Shown here: positions 1 through 9,073 of the stretch, in pieces
How the letters are laid out: each line of letters opens with the position of its first letter
Position numbering within the stretch: position 1 is the first letter of the stretch
From: Mucilaginibacter pankratovii
Lineage (GTDB): Bacteria > Bacteroidota > Bacteroidia > Sphingobacteriales > Sphingobacteriaceae
Direction: 5' to 3'
Length of the DNA: 64,000 nt
NCBI RefSeq assembly: GCF_014773265.1
Contig: NZ_JACWMY010000001.1
Coordinates: forward strand, 248,001 to 312,000
Made by a program: the position numbers and the translations under genes
Notes under the pieces: generated by a model
What the model was told of the DNA's origin: nothing
Seen by the model: only the letters and a program-made list of their open reading frames with translations
Database searches by the model: none

Positions 1-602
1 AATGCTGCCAGGCCCTCCAGGTTATCCACTGGATTATCTTTAAAGGCCAGAGCCTGCTCTTCGGTAAAGCCGAAAACCTGTTTAAATTGCTTCCATGATG
101 TGGTATCGCCCATGCCTGTTCCTTTACCGCCGGGCCAGCTTTTAATATCGCAGACCGGGGTTTCGCCATAAATGCAGCTTATCTTATCTGGGTTTCGCTT
201 TGCCCAGGCGTAAGCGTACAGGCCACCGCGGCTCACCGCTTCCAAAGCTGGTTTTGTACTGAATGATGCGTTTTTAAGGAGGTAGGCGTAAAACTTATCC
301 CAAACTTGCATAGCCTGCGGGCCGCCGTATTGGTTATCCACATCAATATAAGCTACATACATCCCCCGCGAAAGCAAAATGCTATCCGCATCGGTATGCC
401 AGTCGGGAAACGAAGAGCGCCAGGCCCAGGGGTTACCGGGCAGGGGCTTATTTGGCTTTACATAATAGCCATCGTGTCCCTCTATCTTAAAACTCACGCG
501 TTCGAAACCCTTCCATTTGGCGTTTGCGGATCTGGCCTCCTGCGCATTGGCCGACAGTATAAAACAAAGGAAAACACAAAGAGTAAAGTAGTATTTCGAC
601 AT
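1..602 (-). CDS. Secreted alpha/beta hydrolase (partial, C-terminus beyond window edge)
   Basis: Reading leftwards from ATG at 602 there is an uninterrupted frame of 200 codons running off the window. It starts with a signal peptide ending in SANAQ. An alpha/beta-hydrolase-like stretch follows: a GHDGYYVKP strand, an acidic YIDVDNQYGG segment, and a nucleophile elbow of the form AVSRGGLYAYAW, where the serine is the likely catalytic nucleophile. The acid and histidine of the triad lie outside the window. Proteins of this kind occur as periplasmic esterases or peptidase-like hydrolases in PULs. Its strand and position, 121 bp beyond the stop of the lipoprotein gene at 724, suggest it is the next gene of the same PUL. 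Substrate is unknown. A fusion with a further C-terminal domain cannot be excluded. Confidence 0.75.
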   Translation of the reverse strand, partial: MSKYYFTLCVFLCFILSANAQEARSANAKWKGFERVSFKIEGHDGYYVKPNKPLPGNPWAWRSSFPDWHTDADSILLSRGMYVAYIDVDNQYGGPQAMQVWDKFYAYLLKNASFSTKPALEAVSRGGLYAYAWAKRNPDKISCIYGETPVCDIKSWPGGKGTGMGDTTSWKQFKQVFGFTEEQALAFKDNPVDNLEGLAA

Positions 603-723
603 AAGTAGCATGGTTTGGCCCGGTAAGGCGGCCTTGTATAACGAAAATAAGGTGTTTAAAACCAATAAACCATCCTTTTTGCAAAGAATGGTTTATTGAT
701 GTGTGTATCGGCTAAGATAAGAT

Positions 724-1950
724 TTAGTTCAAAACGTCGTTCCAGAAGGTCATCTCGCTCATATTGCTATAGTTGCCATCGCCGGTTGTTACGTGCTTAA
801 TGCGTACACGGATGTATCTAACGGGCGGCACGGTACCGAAATCGTATTTCTTGGCTTGCTGGCCATCGTCTGTTCTGGTGATGTCTTTTAGCAAAGTCCA
901 ACCTTTGGCCACCATCTCTGCCGACCAGCCACCGTCCTTAGGAGACAGGCTTGTTTCGGCGCCGCTGATGTTGGCTATGCCCCAAATTTCAAACTGATCG
1001 GGGTTGTTACAGCAGTTACGGCCGATCTCTTCTATTGAGGTTAGTTTTTTGTACACCTTACCCATATCAAAAGTGATGGTATGCGGCATACCGTGGTCGC
1101 CATCACTGTGGAAGATGTTTGGATAACCCTGCGGACCGTTAGAACCGTCCCATAGCCTGCTTACGGTAGTTTCTCCGCTGTAAGTGCCGGCATCGCCATT
1201 TAAACGGTTCTCTCTGAACAATGCTTTATTACACTGCGCTATACCCGTAATGGCGGGGAAGGTGCCGTAGTTTGCCACAAAGAACGTATCGATAGAATTT
1301 TTATCAGGGATATATGAAGAACGAAACTGTACCGGCACACCCGATTTATAATCGGTTAGAGTGATGCCCAAACTGTCCGGTTTTAATTGTTTTACAACTT
1401 CTATCCCATCGCGGTTGGTGTATTTTATATCGGTACCAATGTTTACCACGCTGGTATCGCGCGGCAAAAAGTTAAGCCTGATATTACCATTGTCGCTCAC
1501 CGAGAAAGGATTAGCCGCGTTGTAAGTACGGTTAAGCAAACCCGAGCGATAAATTGGCCCGTAAACCTTCACGTTATTGATATCCAATGGAATGGAGCGG
1601 TTACCCTTTGCATCATAAGAATAGATGGTAAACGAATAAATGTACTCGTTCAGTCCCGGGATGATAGCCGTGATAGAGTCTGCTGTATTGTGATTGGTAG
1701 ACGTAAGGGTGATGGAATCGGCCTTATTGTTCCAGTAAATAACGTATTTGGTTATACTTGGATCGGGGCTTGGGTTCCACACCAGTGCGGCACGCAGGTT
1801 ACCCGATTTGGCATGTATCTTTGCCACAAGGCCCGGGTACGTTACCTCCTTTTCTTTCAGAAAGTTTTTAAAGTCCTTATCATCATGGCTACAGCCGAGT
1901 AAACCCAGCAATATGCAGCAGAACAGACTGATATTTAAAATATTTTTCAT
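724..1950 (-). CDS. PUL lipoprotein with DUF4998-like N-terminus and discoidin-like C-terminus
   Basis: A 408-residue lipoprotein with lipobox LLGLLGC (Cys20) followed by Ser-His-Asp-Asp, a surface-export type of sequence. Residues about 35-240 resemble the DUF4998 fibronectin-like module found next to SusD proteins. Residues about 250-408 look like an F5/8-type-C (discoidin) beta-sandwich with many aromatic and Asn/Gly loops. Its place as last lipoprotein after SusC, SusD and a DUF5000-type protein suggests a surface glycan-binding role. It starts 25 bp after the upstream stop, so it is very likely cotranscribed. Domain names are recalled from family resemblance and not computed. The ligand is unknown. 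Confidence 0.8.
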   Translation of the reverse strand: MKNILNISLFCCILLGLLGCSHDDKDFKNFLKEKEVTYPGLVAKIHAKSGNLRAALVWNPSPDPSITKYVIYWNNKADSITLTSTNHNTADSITAIIPGLNEYIYSFTIYSYDAKGNRSIPLDINNVKVYGPIYRSGLLNRTYNAANPFSVSDNGNIRLNFLPRDTSVVNIGTDIKYTNRDGIEVVKQLKPDSLGITLTDYKSGVPVQFRSSYIPDKNSIDTFFVANYGTFPAITGIAQCNKALFRENRLNGDAGTYSGETTVSRLWDGSNGPQGYPNIFHSDGDHGMPHTITFDMGKVYKKLTSIEEIGRNCCNNPDQFEIWGIANISGAETSLSPKDGGWSAEMVAKGWTLLKDITRTDDGQQAKKYDFGTVPPVRYIRVRIKHVTTGDGNYSNMSEMTFWNDVLN

Positions 1951-1975
1951 AATTCCTTATTTTAATTATTATCTA

Positions 1976-3220
1976 CTACAGTGGTTTACCAAAAACTGTA
2001 ACCTCCATTAAGTGCGCGGCATCGCCCTGCCCCCAGGTATCGTGCACCAATATGCGCAGGTATTTTACAGGTGGCGCGGCTGCCGGCACCAGGAAATCTA
2101 CCCCCGCCATCACAAATTTCTCGTCGGCGGCATTGGTAAAGCCAGGACTTAAGCCTGACGGCGGGTTGGGGTAACGGTAGTTGCTAAGATTTACCCAATC
2201 ACCTACTACAGTACCAGCCGGTGCCGATTGCGGCAATACAACATCTGCCGGCGAAGCGGCATTAGACCCCCAAATGGTAAAGTTTTTAGGGTTACCATGG
2301 AAGAAAGCATACTCTAACGGCCGCTCATATATCTTGATGCGGCTTAGCTGTGTAGTTGGGCCAATACCAAATGTACATTGCATTGGTTTGCCGGTACCCG
2401 GGTTGGTGTGCCATCCATTCGAGTAGCCATCAACCTTACCATCCCATAAGTAAGGCAGATCCCATCCATAACCAATTTCGCTGTCGCTTGCCTGGCGGTA
2501 AACCGAAAATTTGGATTTATCAAGCTGTGTTTCAAACAGCGGCGTAAGGGTTACTATGGTGGTATCAGAAACATTACCAAACTTATCTGTAAGGTAAACC
2601 CCGAATTTTATAGGTACGGATGCATAACCGCGTACCGAGTAGGTAATTGTATCGGTATTGGTGTAATGCTGATCGACGACTTCTAAAAGTTCGGTGGTTT
2701 TGCTTAACGATACGAGTATTACTCCTATCTCTTTACGATTGGGGTTTAAGGCGCTGATAGCCACGCCGCCAAAATCGGTCGTGATCTTTACCGACGGTTT
2801 TATCAGTTTATAGAACGGTGTTGCCGGGTGCACGGTGACCGTAACCGGGTCCGACGACACGTTTGCACGGCTAACAGTGGTTAGCGTTACTTCATAATCC
2901 TTTACGTCGGCAAAACCATCAACCATAACCGTATCGCTATAGTAGCTCGATTTTGTTTCGCGGGCGGTTCTGTCGTTTATTTTATACTTGGCCTGCACGT
3001 ATAAAATATTCTCGGAAGTTGGCAGGTCGTAAGTAATGTACGCGCCGCCATTAAAGTTTTTTACTTTAATATTGGTTACCACGCCGGGTTTGGTTTTGTC
3101 GGTAGAAACGGGCTCGGTATTAAACCCCTCATTCTTTTTACACGAGCCGATGATGCAGCTCAGTACCAGCACCTGTAACCAAAGCACTGTTTTGATGGAA
3201 AATCTATTTATCTTTTTCAT
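1976..3220 (-). CDS. DUF4959/DUF5126/DUF5000-type surface lipoprotein (SusE position)
   Basis: A 414-residue lipoprotein with lipobox near LSCIIGSC followed by KKNEGFN. The order resembles the DUF4959 (about 35-140), DUF5126 (about 140-250) and DUF5000 (about 255-414) architecture commonly encoded straight after SusD. The last part is discoidin-like and ends in a strand with HLMEVTVFG. Such proteins are presumed surface glycan-binding proteins assisting the SusCD transporter. It begins 30 bp after the SusD stop, inside the same operon. Both this and the next lipoprotein end in discoidin-like modules, so the locus may display two related binding domains. Ligand not predictable from sequence. 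Confidence 0.82.
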   Translation of the reverse strand: MKKINRFSIKTVLWLQVLVLSCIIGSCKKNEGFNTEPVSTDKTKPGVVTNIKVKNFNGGAYITYDLPTSENILYVQAKYKINDRTARETKSSYYSDTVMVDGFADVKDYEVTLTTVSRANVSSDPVTVTVHPATPFYKLIKPSVKITTDFGGVAISALNPNRKEIGVILVSLSKTTELLEVVDQHYTNTDTITYSVRGYASVPIKFGVYLTDKFGNVSDTTIVTLTPLFETQLDKSKFSVYRQASDSEIGYGWDLPYLWDGKVDGYSNGWHTNPGTGKPMQCTFGIGPTTQLSRIKIYERPLEYAFFHGNPKNFTIWGSNAASPADVVLPQSAPAGTVVGDWVNLSNYRYPNPPSGLSPGFTNAADEKFVMAGVDFLVPAAAPPVKYLRILVHDTWGQGDAAHLMEVTVFGKPL

Positions 3221-3250
3221 ATATCTAATACTTTTAGATGTTCAATAATT

Positions 3251-5161
3251 TTACCAGTAAGAGTTTTGCACCAGGTTGCTGTTCACAATAAGGTCCTGAT
3301 CTTTTATCGGCCACAGGTAATTTCTCACCCCAAATACCGATGTAAATATGGTACGTGGCTGGTAATAGTTGGCAGGCTGTGTTTCGTACAGGTTCCAGCC
3401 CTGTATAGGCTGGCTCAGCACTATCTGTAACTCTTTCCAGCGGCGCAGGTCCCATCCGCTTTGTGCTTCAAAACAAAGCTCGATGCGCCGCTCCTGGTGT
3501 ATGATCTGGCGCATACCATCTTTTGATGCCACTTTGCCCGGGTTGCTGGAGTAGTTTGTCCACGAAGCAACAACACCCTGCAGCCCGGCCCTTGTACGTA
3601 CTTTATCTATATACGTTGTAACCTCGCCGGTGGGTCCATTAACCTCGTTCAGCGCTTCGGCATATAAAAGGTACAGACCAGCAAGCCTCATTACGGGCAA
3701 ACGGTAGCTGGTTTCCTGGAAGCCATCATCATACACCGATAAATAGTTCACCAGTTTTTTTGGCCAATACCCGGTGATATTTAGGGTGTTGATATCTTTA
3801 GGGCCGGCGAAAGACTGGATACCCCGCGCTTCTACATGGTACATATCATTAGTGCTCACCTTGCCGTTACCAAACCATATACCGCCATCAAAACCCAGGC
3901 TGGCATACATGCGCGGCTCCCGGTTAAAGTGTTCTTTAACAGTTGAGTAATTTTTGGCGATATAGAAACGGTTGGCGTCGTCGCCGGTTTTTATGGAGTA
4001 GCGGCCCGCATAATCAAAGGTTTTATCCTCGTTTATCGGCACACCTTTGTCGCTGTAGAACATCTCCTGCGTAGCCAGCGGCACCGCAAAAAGCGAAGGG
4101 TTACTAAAGATGTTAACAACCCCTTTCTGCGTCAAACGTGGCGTGGCATACCCCTGGAACGGAAAAGTAGGATTTAAGGCCCAAATCAGCTCGGGGTTAA
4201 CATCCCACTTTTCGGTAACGGCGTTTTGCACGCTCAATACAGTGCGCAACGAATCGGGTAGTACAGTGATGTTTGCGGGTGCAATAAAATTATAAAGCTT
4301 CATACCGGCACCTTCGCACGCGGTAATTGCTGTTTTGGCTGCATCGGCAGCCAGTTGCCATTTGGCAGCATCGTACGTAGCAGGGAAAAGCGCAACGCCG
4401 TCTTTATTTTTTAAACTATTGTAATCGGGGTTGCCGTTAAACAGCGGGCTTGCTGCTGTTGCCAATACTTCTGCTTTTACCGACAGGGCAATTGGCCTTG
4501 TAATACGACCTAGTTCCTGTACCTGGTTGCTGATAACGTTAGGCAAATCGGGCGCTGCTTCATCCAGCAGGCTTACAATGTAGGCAAACGTTTCATCAAC
4601 AGTTGCGCGCTTTACCTTTAATTCGCTGGCATCTGCGGTAATATCCAAATTGGTTTTTACCAGCGGTATCGGCCCATACAAACGGGCAAGATAGAAATGG
4701 TAGTAAGCTTTTAAAAACTTCACCTCAGCTATCCAGCGTTTCTTTTCAAAGGTTGAAAGATCGGTCGGCTTATCTATATTCTCCAGCATGATATTGCAGC
4801 GCCTGATGGAGCGAAATATAGCCTGCCCATGCTTTTCGCCATCCCAAAAATTAAGTCCTGGTTGAGCACTGTTCTGGGTTCCACGCAGCAAACCAAAGCC
4901 GGTTTCATCGAGCGGATGCTTGGTTAAGTTATTAGGGTATACAATTTCACCGGAGGTTACGAAACCCGCGTTTGCTGTGGCATCGTAAAATTGCTGCAGC
5001 GTTGCGTAGCAGGTAAACAGGTAGTTCTCGGCCTCGTTGCGGTTACGGAAGGCATATTCCAGCGTTCCGGTACCATCTGGTGGTACGTCGAGGTATTTTT
5101 TGCACGAGCCGCCCAGTAGCAGTACTACCATAACGCATACAAATTTTGATATCTTTTTCAT
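3251..5161 (-). CDS. SusD/RagB-family surface glycan-binding lipoprotein
   Basis: A SusD-like protein of 636 residues when started at ATG 5161. That start gives an immediate signal peptide and lipobox (VLLLGGSC, then KKYLDVPPDG). An in-frame ATG 39 bp upstream would overlap the SusC stop and add 13 residues in front of the signal peptide, so I reject it. The N-terminal KKYLDVPP, the TPR-like KAYYHFYLARLYG and the C-terminal YLLYAEALNEVNG...RTRAG...ERRIELCFE...WDLRRWKELQ are hallmark SusD segments. It caps the SusC barrel and binds the imported oligosaccharide. It starts 25 bp after the SusC stop. The ligand cannot be read from sequence; the neighbouring catabolic genes hint at a fucose-type sugar. 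Confidence 0.95.
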   Translation of the reverse strand: MKKISKFVCVMVVLLLGGSCKKYLDVPPDGTGTLEYAFRNRNEAENYLFTCYATLQQFYDATANAGFVTSGEIVYPNNLTKHPLDETGFGLLRGTQNSAQPGLNFWDGEKHGQAIFRSIRRCNIMLENIDKPTDLSTFEKKRWIAEVKFLKAYYHFYLARLYGPIPLVKTNLDITADASELKVKRATVDETFAYIVSLLDEAAPDLPNVISNQVQELGRITRPIALSVKAEVLATAASPLFNGNPDYNSLKNKDGVALFPATYDAAKWQLAADAAKTAITACEGAGMKLYNFIAPANITVLPDSLRTVLSVQNAVTEKWDVNPELIWALNPTFPFQGYATPRLTQKGVVNIFSNPSLFAVPLATQEMFYSDKGVPINEDKTFDYAGRYSIKTGDDANRFYIAKNYSTVKEHFNREPRMYASLGFDGGIWFGNGKVSTNDMYHVEARGIQSFAGPKDINTLNITGYWPKKLVNYLSVYDDGFQETSYRLPVMRLAGLYLLYAEALNEVNGPTGEVTTYIDKVRTRAGLQGVVASWTNYSSNPGKVASKDGMRQIIHQERRIELCFEAQSGWDLRRWKELQIVLSQPIQGWNLYETQPANYYQPRTIFTSVFGVRNYLWPIKDQDLIVNSNLVQNSYW

Positions 5162-5186
5162 GTTACTGTTATGTAAAAGGTGCTGA

Positions 5187-8100
5187 TTATAAATTGACAT
5201 TGAGGCCTATGTTGAATACCTTTTGTATAGGGTAAGAAAAGCCGTTGCCGCCGATCTCGGGATCCCAAAGTTTAAAGGGACTCCAGGTATATAAATTCAA
5301 ACCGTTAAAGTAAATACGGGCTTTGGTGAGCTTTAATTTGCTTGATATGTTTTTTGGTATGGTATAACCAAATTCAACAGATTTTAAGCGCAGGAAACTA
5401 CCATCGCGCATCCACCAGGTGCTGTTTTGCCTGTTATTCTCTATCTGGTTACCGGTTACCCCAAGGCGCGGATATTGCGCATAAAGGTTTTGGTTTTCTT
5501 CGCTCCAGTGATTATCTGCAAATGCTTTCAGCAACTGTGTGTTGCCACTTGCATAGGCGCCATCAGGGCTTTGTATAAAAGGGCTGGTACGGCTTGGATC
5601 GATAAAAAAGCTTACCCTTGCCTGCCCCTGGAAGAACGCGGAAAGATCAAAGCCTTTGTAACCTGCAGATAAACCGTAACCGTAAACAATTTGCGGAATG
5701 GTGGGGTAACCAATGAAGGTTTGATCCTTATCATCTATTTTACCGTCGCTGTTTAAGTCGCGGTATTTAATGTCTCCGCCCTTTGGAGGAAAACCGTTGG
5801 TGGAAAATATCTGCGTTGGAGAATTGGCAGCTTCGTTATCATCCACAAACAAACGCTCGGCTATATAACCAATGCCGCGGTTAAGTTGCTGACCGGCGCG
5901 GTACCGGTATCCTTCGGGATATTCAGGCTCTTCGTATTTCTCGTACTTGGTAGATGCCAGGGTAAAGTTACCCCGGGCCTGGATCCAGCCGGTGCGTCCT
6001 ATGGTTTGCTTGTAATCAGTCTGGAAATCAATACCCTTAGAGTTGGCGGTACCAAAGTTGGCACTCACGTTAGCCTCAAGTCCGGTTGTAGTAGGCAGCG
6101 CCGAACGGTCTTGTAACACATTGTAACGCTTGTATTTATACACCTCAGCCACGATATTCCAGTTTTTGAACAGCGTAAGTTCCAGGCCAAGGTTTAGCTG
6201 GCGCGATGTTTCCCAGGTGATATCGGCATTAGGGTAATTATATATGGTGACACCATTGCGCCCGTACCCATTATTAGTACCGAAATATGCCGGATTGCCG
6301 CCATTAAGCTCTACATTGGAGAGGTAGTAGAAGCGTTGGCTGCCTATCTGGTCGTTACCTACGGTACCGTAGCTGGCGCGCAGTTTCATGCGGGAAACCA
6401 CATCATACAAACCGCGAAAGAAATTCTCGTCAGATACTATCCAGGAAGCGCCGATAGTTGGGAAGAAGCCGAAACGGTGCTCGCTCGAAAACCGCTCGGT
6501 ACCGTTGTAACCAAAGTTAAACTCCAAAAAATAACGGCTTTTAAAGGAATAGGTAGCGCGGCCTGCAATGGTAACGTTGCGGTATGGCAGCGAACTTTGC
6601 AAGGTATTGGCATTACCATACAGCGTTTGCTGCTGGGTGCCTATTAACGCACTGCTGATGTTATGGTCGCCAAAACGTTTCGAATAATCGAGCACGCCCT
6701 GGAAGAACAGGTAGGTATTTAACTGGCTGGTGTTAGGGTCGCGGTAGTATTCCAGGTACTCTTTGGCGGCACCTGGTTGCGAGTTTAACCACGATAAAGT
6801 ATATTTATCGGTTGCTTTATCGTAATCGCCAATGTTGTAATAGAACGGTGAATAGCCCATAGACGATTCGAAGTACGAAAAGCGGTTGGTGTGAAATAAT
6901 CCACGGAAGTTAAGCCCCTGTGTTATGGCATCCAAACCCTGGTTGAGCTCTAACTGAGCCGACATACGCGATTGGGAGAAGTTTTTGTGCCCCCTTAATA
7001 AAGCAGCATATGGGTTTACATAAGCCACATTATTTGATTGCGCCGTGCTGCCCTGGGCTAACGCATTACCAAATAAAATATGCTTAGTGTTGATGTTAGC
7101 CTCATCTGCCGGGTAAAAAGCCGGAAACAACACCGGGCTGGTGTGCATGGCTATATTATACAAATCGGTAGAGAAGGATGCATCGGCAGTAAGCGGACCA
7201 TTATACTCGTTAAAAGTACCTACCAGCCTTACAACCATCTCGGTAGATTTGGTAAGGTTGATGTTAATATTAGAACGCAGCTGGTAATTTTTAAAGTTTA
7301 CGTTGTTGTTATTGTTATTCGCAATATCCTGGCGCAGGATCCCCCTATCGATATTGTACGAACCCGATACATAATAACGGGCAACGCCGCCGCCACCGCT
7401 AACGCTCATATCTGCGCGCTGCGTATTGGTGCGTTCTTTAAATAAGGTTTTTATCCAGTCAACAGCGGGATTAACATACTGGTTACTGCCGGGGGCGTTG
7501 TCCAAAGTTGCCTGGGTAGCAATAATTTTATTTTGGCTAAACGGCAACGGGCTCAACGGGTCGCGGGTGATGGTGGCCTCGTTAAAAAGCTTCATGTAGG
7601 TAATAGGATCGGCCAGTTCCAGGTTTTTGATAGATTGCGAGGTAGAGTTCTCCACACGGGCATTGATCACCGGCTTACCTACTTTACCCTCCTTGGTAGT
7701 TACTAAAATAACACCGTTTGCGCCACGTGCACCGTATAGTGCAGTAGAACTGGCATCTTTCAATATCGAGAAGCTGGCTATATCATCTACCTGCAAACGG
7801 GCAAGATCTGATGTGGACAGCTCTACGTTATCTATCAGTATCAGCGGGTCTTTTTTGTAACCGAAGGTGGTAACGCCGCGGATAAAGAAGGAGGCGTTAT
7901 CCTGCCCCGGCTGGCCGCTTGGCTGGTAGGCAATTACACCCGCCACCTGGCCTGCTAAAGCGTTGGTTAAGTTACTCGCCGGTATTTTAAGATCCCCCGG
8001 CGTTACGGTAGTTACCGAACCTACTACAGCTTCCTTACGCTGCTTGCGGCCGTATGCGGTAACAACTACGTCGGCAAACTCGTTTTTAGATTCCTTAATA

Positions 8101-8441
8101 ATAATTGGGTAGGTAAGCTTACCCGATAAAACCGTAAAGGTGGTTTCTTTATAACCTACATAGGTAACGCGGAATACGGTACCCGGCTCGGCATTGATAA
8201 CAAAGTTACCGTTAACATCGGTTACCGTACCAGTATTCTTGCGGTTTTCGGCGGTGATGTTGGCACCTATAATTTTAAGGCCGGTGGTATCTGCTACTGT
8301 ACCGGTAATAGTTATCTTGGTTTGTGCCGCCGCTTTGTTGCTATTAATGCATAGTATTAATATGCAACATAATACAGCAAGGTTGCCCTGCACAATTTTT
8401 GATAACCAATGGCTTTTTATGCGTTCGTAAAATGGTCTCAT
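5187..8441 (-). CDS. SusC/RagA-family TonB-linked outer-membrane transporter
   Basis: A TonB-dependent barrel of 1084 residues. Visible in order are a signal peptide ending NKAAAQ, a carboxypeptidase-regulatory-like domain (about 45-125), the conserved VVVTAYGRKQRKEAVVGSV segment, the plug with LIDNVELS and SILKDASSTALYGARGANGVILVTTK, and a long barrel. The C-terminus ends in a beta strand (NIGLNVNL). It imports oligosaccharides across the outer membrane using TonB energy and pairs with the downstream SusD. It is the first gene of the PUL operon; 632 bp without a gene lie upstream. I found no perfect TAnnTTTG element directly in front of it, so the promoter is unassigned. Confidence 0.96.
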   Translation of the reverse strand: MRPFYERIKSHWLSKIVQGNLAVLCCILILCINSNKAAAQTKITITGTVADTTGLKIIGANITAENRKNTGTVTDVNGNFVINAEPGTVFRVTYVGYKETTFTVLSGKLTYPIIIKESKNEFADVVVTAYGRKQRKEAVVGSVTTVTPGDLKIPASNLTNALAGQVAGVIAYQPSGQPGQDNASFFIRGVTTFGYKKDPLILIDNVELSTSDLARLQVDDIASFSILKDASSTALYGARGANGVILVTTKEGKVGKPVINARVENSTSQSIKNLELADPITYMKLFNEATITRDPLSPLPFSQNKIIATQATLDNAPGSNQYVNPAVDWIKTLFKERTNTQRADMSVSGGGGVARYYVSGSYNIDRGILRQDIANNNNNNVNFKNYQLRSNININLTKSTEMVVRLVGTFNEYNGPLTADASFSTDLYNIAMHTSPVLFPAFYPADEANINTKHILFGNALAQGSTAQSNNVAYVNPYAALLRGHKNFSQSRMSAQLELNQGLDAITQGLNFRGLFHTNRFSYFESSMGYSPFYYNIGDYDKATDKYTLSWLNSQPGAAKEYLEYYRDPNTSQLNTYLFFQGVLDYSKRFGDHNISSALIGTQQQTLYGNANTLQSSLPYRNVTIAGRATYSFKSRYFLEFNFGYNGTERFSSEHRFGFFPTIGASWIVSDENFFRGLYDVVSRMKLRASYGTVGNDQIGSQRFYYLSNVELNGGNPAYFGTNNGYGRNGVTIYNYPNADITWETSRQLNLGLELTLFKNWNIVAEVYKYKRYNVLQDRSALPTTTGLEANVSANFGTANSKGIDFQTDYKQTIGRTGWIQARGNFTLASTKYEKYEEPEYPEGYRYRAGQQLNRGIGYIAERLFVDDNEAANSPTQIFSTNGFPPKGGDIKYRDLNSDGKIDDKDQTFIGYPTIPQIVYGYGLSAGYKGFDLSAFFQGQARVSFFIDPSRTSPFIQSPDGAYASGNTQLLKAFADNHWSEENQNLYAQYPRLGVTGNQIENNRQNSTWWMRDGSFLRLKSVEFGYTIPKNISSKLKLTKARIYFNGLNLYTWSPFKLWDPEIGGNGFSYPIQKVFNIGLNVNL

Positions 8442-9073
8442 AAATATTTTCTCATAATTGGTTTTAAGTTCGTTGGATCGTTATTTATTTTTTCGGAGGC
8501 ATAGGTATCCACCCACCGTACGTCAGTGTAAAAATTTACAAACCCCAGTTGTAAAATACGCTGATTACAAAGCGTGTTTATGCCTGCTGCCGGGATTCGG
8601 GAAATAACCTTTTTGAAGATGGGCGGGATCGGGGCTTATCCTGCACCTTTAACGGGGAAAGCAGTTTTGCTGCTTGCGTTTGGTAATAAATTTTCATAAT
8701 TATAAGAATTGGTTAATTGGTTGGATAAATTTAGAATGTTCACAACGGCTTTAAAATGGATAAACCTTTAAAGGTGATGGACAATCGTATTATTTATTCC
8801 GTGAGTTTTTTGTATTGGTTATTACAAATAACATATATCTGCGCCAACAATAATTTTATGTTATTATCTAAGCATTCAGCGATATTGTACGGCCAAAAAC
8901 AACTGTATTTTTGACATATTATAGCACATTCTATCAACTATCATAAAGCAATGGATTGCTTTATGCAATACCGATGGAACTATAGTCAATTTGTTTCGAT
9001 ATTGGCAAAAAACACTGCAATTGCCCTATTTTTTGTGATGGATATAAAAATGCAGGATTATGATATTATTTTA
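8442..9073. other. Gene-free 632-bp interval between symporter and SusC genes
   Basis: AT-rich interval, upstream of the minus-strand SusC gene and downstream of the minus-strand symporter gene. No credible ORF on either strand. It holds the leader of SusC, including a sense-strand AAACCAATTAT at 8464-8454, and a perfect 24-bp palindrome at 8942-8965. No obvious poly-T intrinsic terminator after the symporter was recognised. Confidence 0.6.
8942..8965. repeat. Perfect 24-bp palindrome
   Basis: CATAAAGCAAT, then GG, then ATTGCTTTATG: 11-bp arms separated by 2 bases. It lies 109 bp beyond the symporter stop and about 500 bp upstream of the SusC start. No U-tract follows on either strand, so it is either an operator-like dyad or a weak terminator/processing hairpin. 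Confidence 0.5.

Noticed and set aside
5162..5200. Upstream ATG for the first SusD
   Set aside because: It would overlap the SusC stop and push the signal peptide and lipobox inwards; ATG 5161 gives a normal lipoprotein start.
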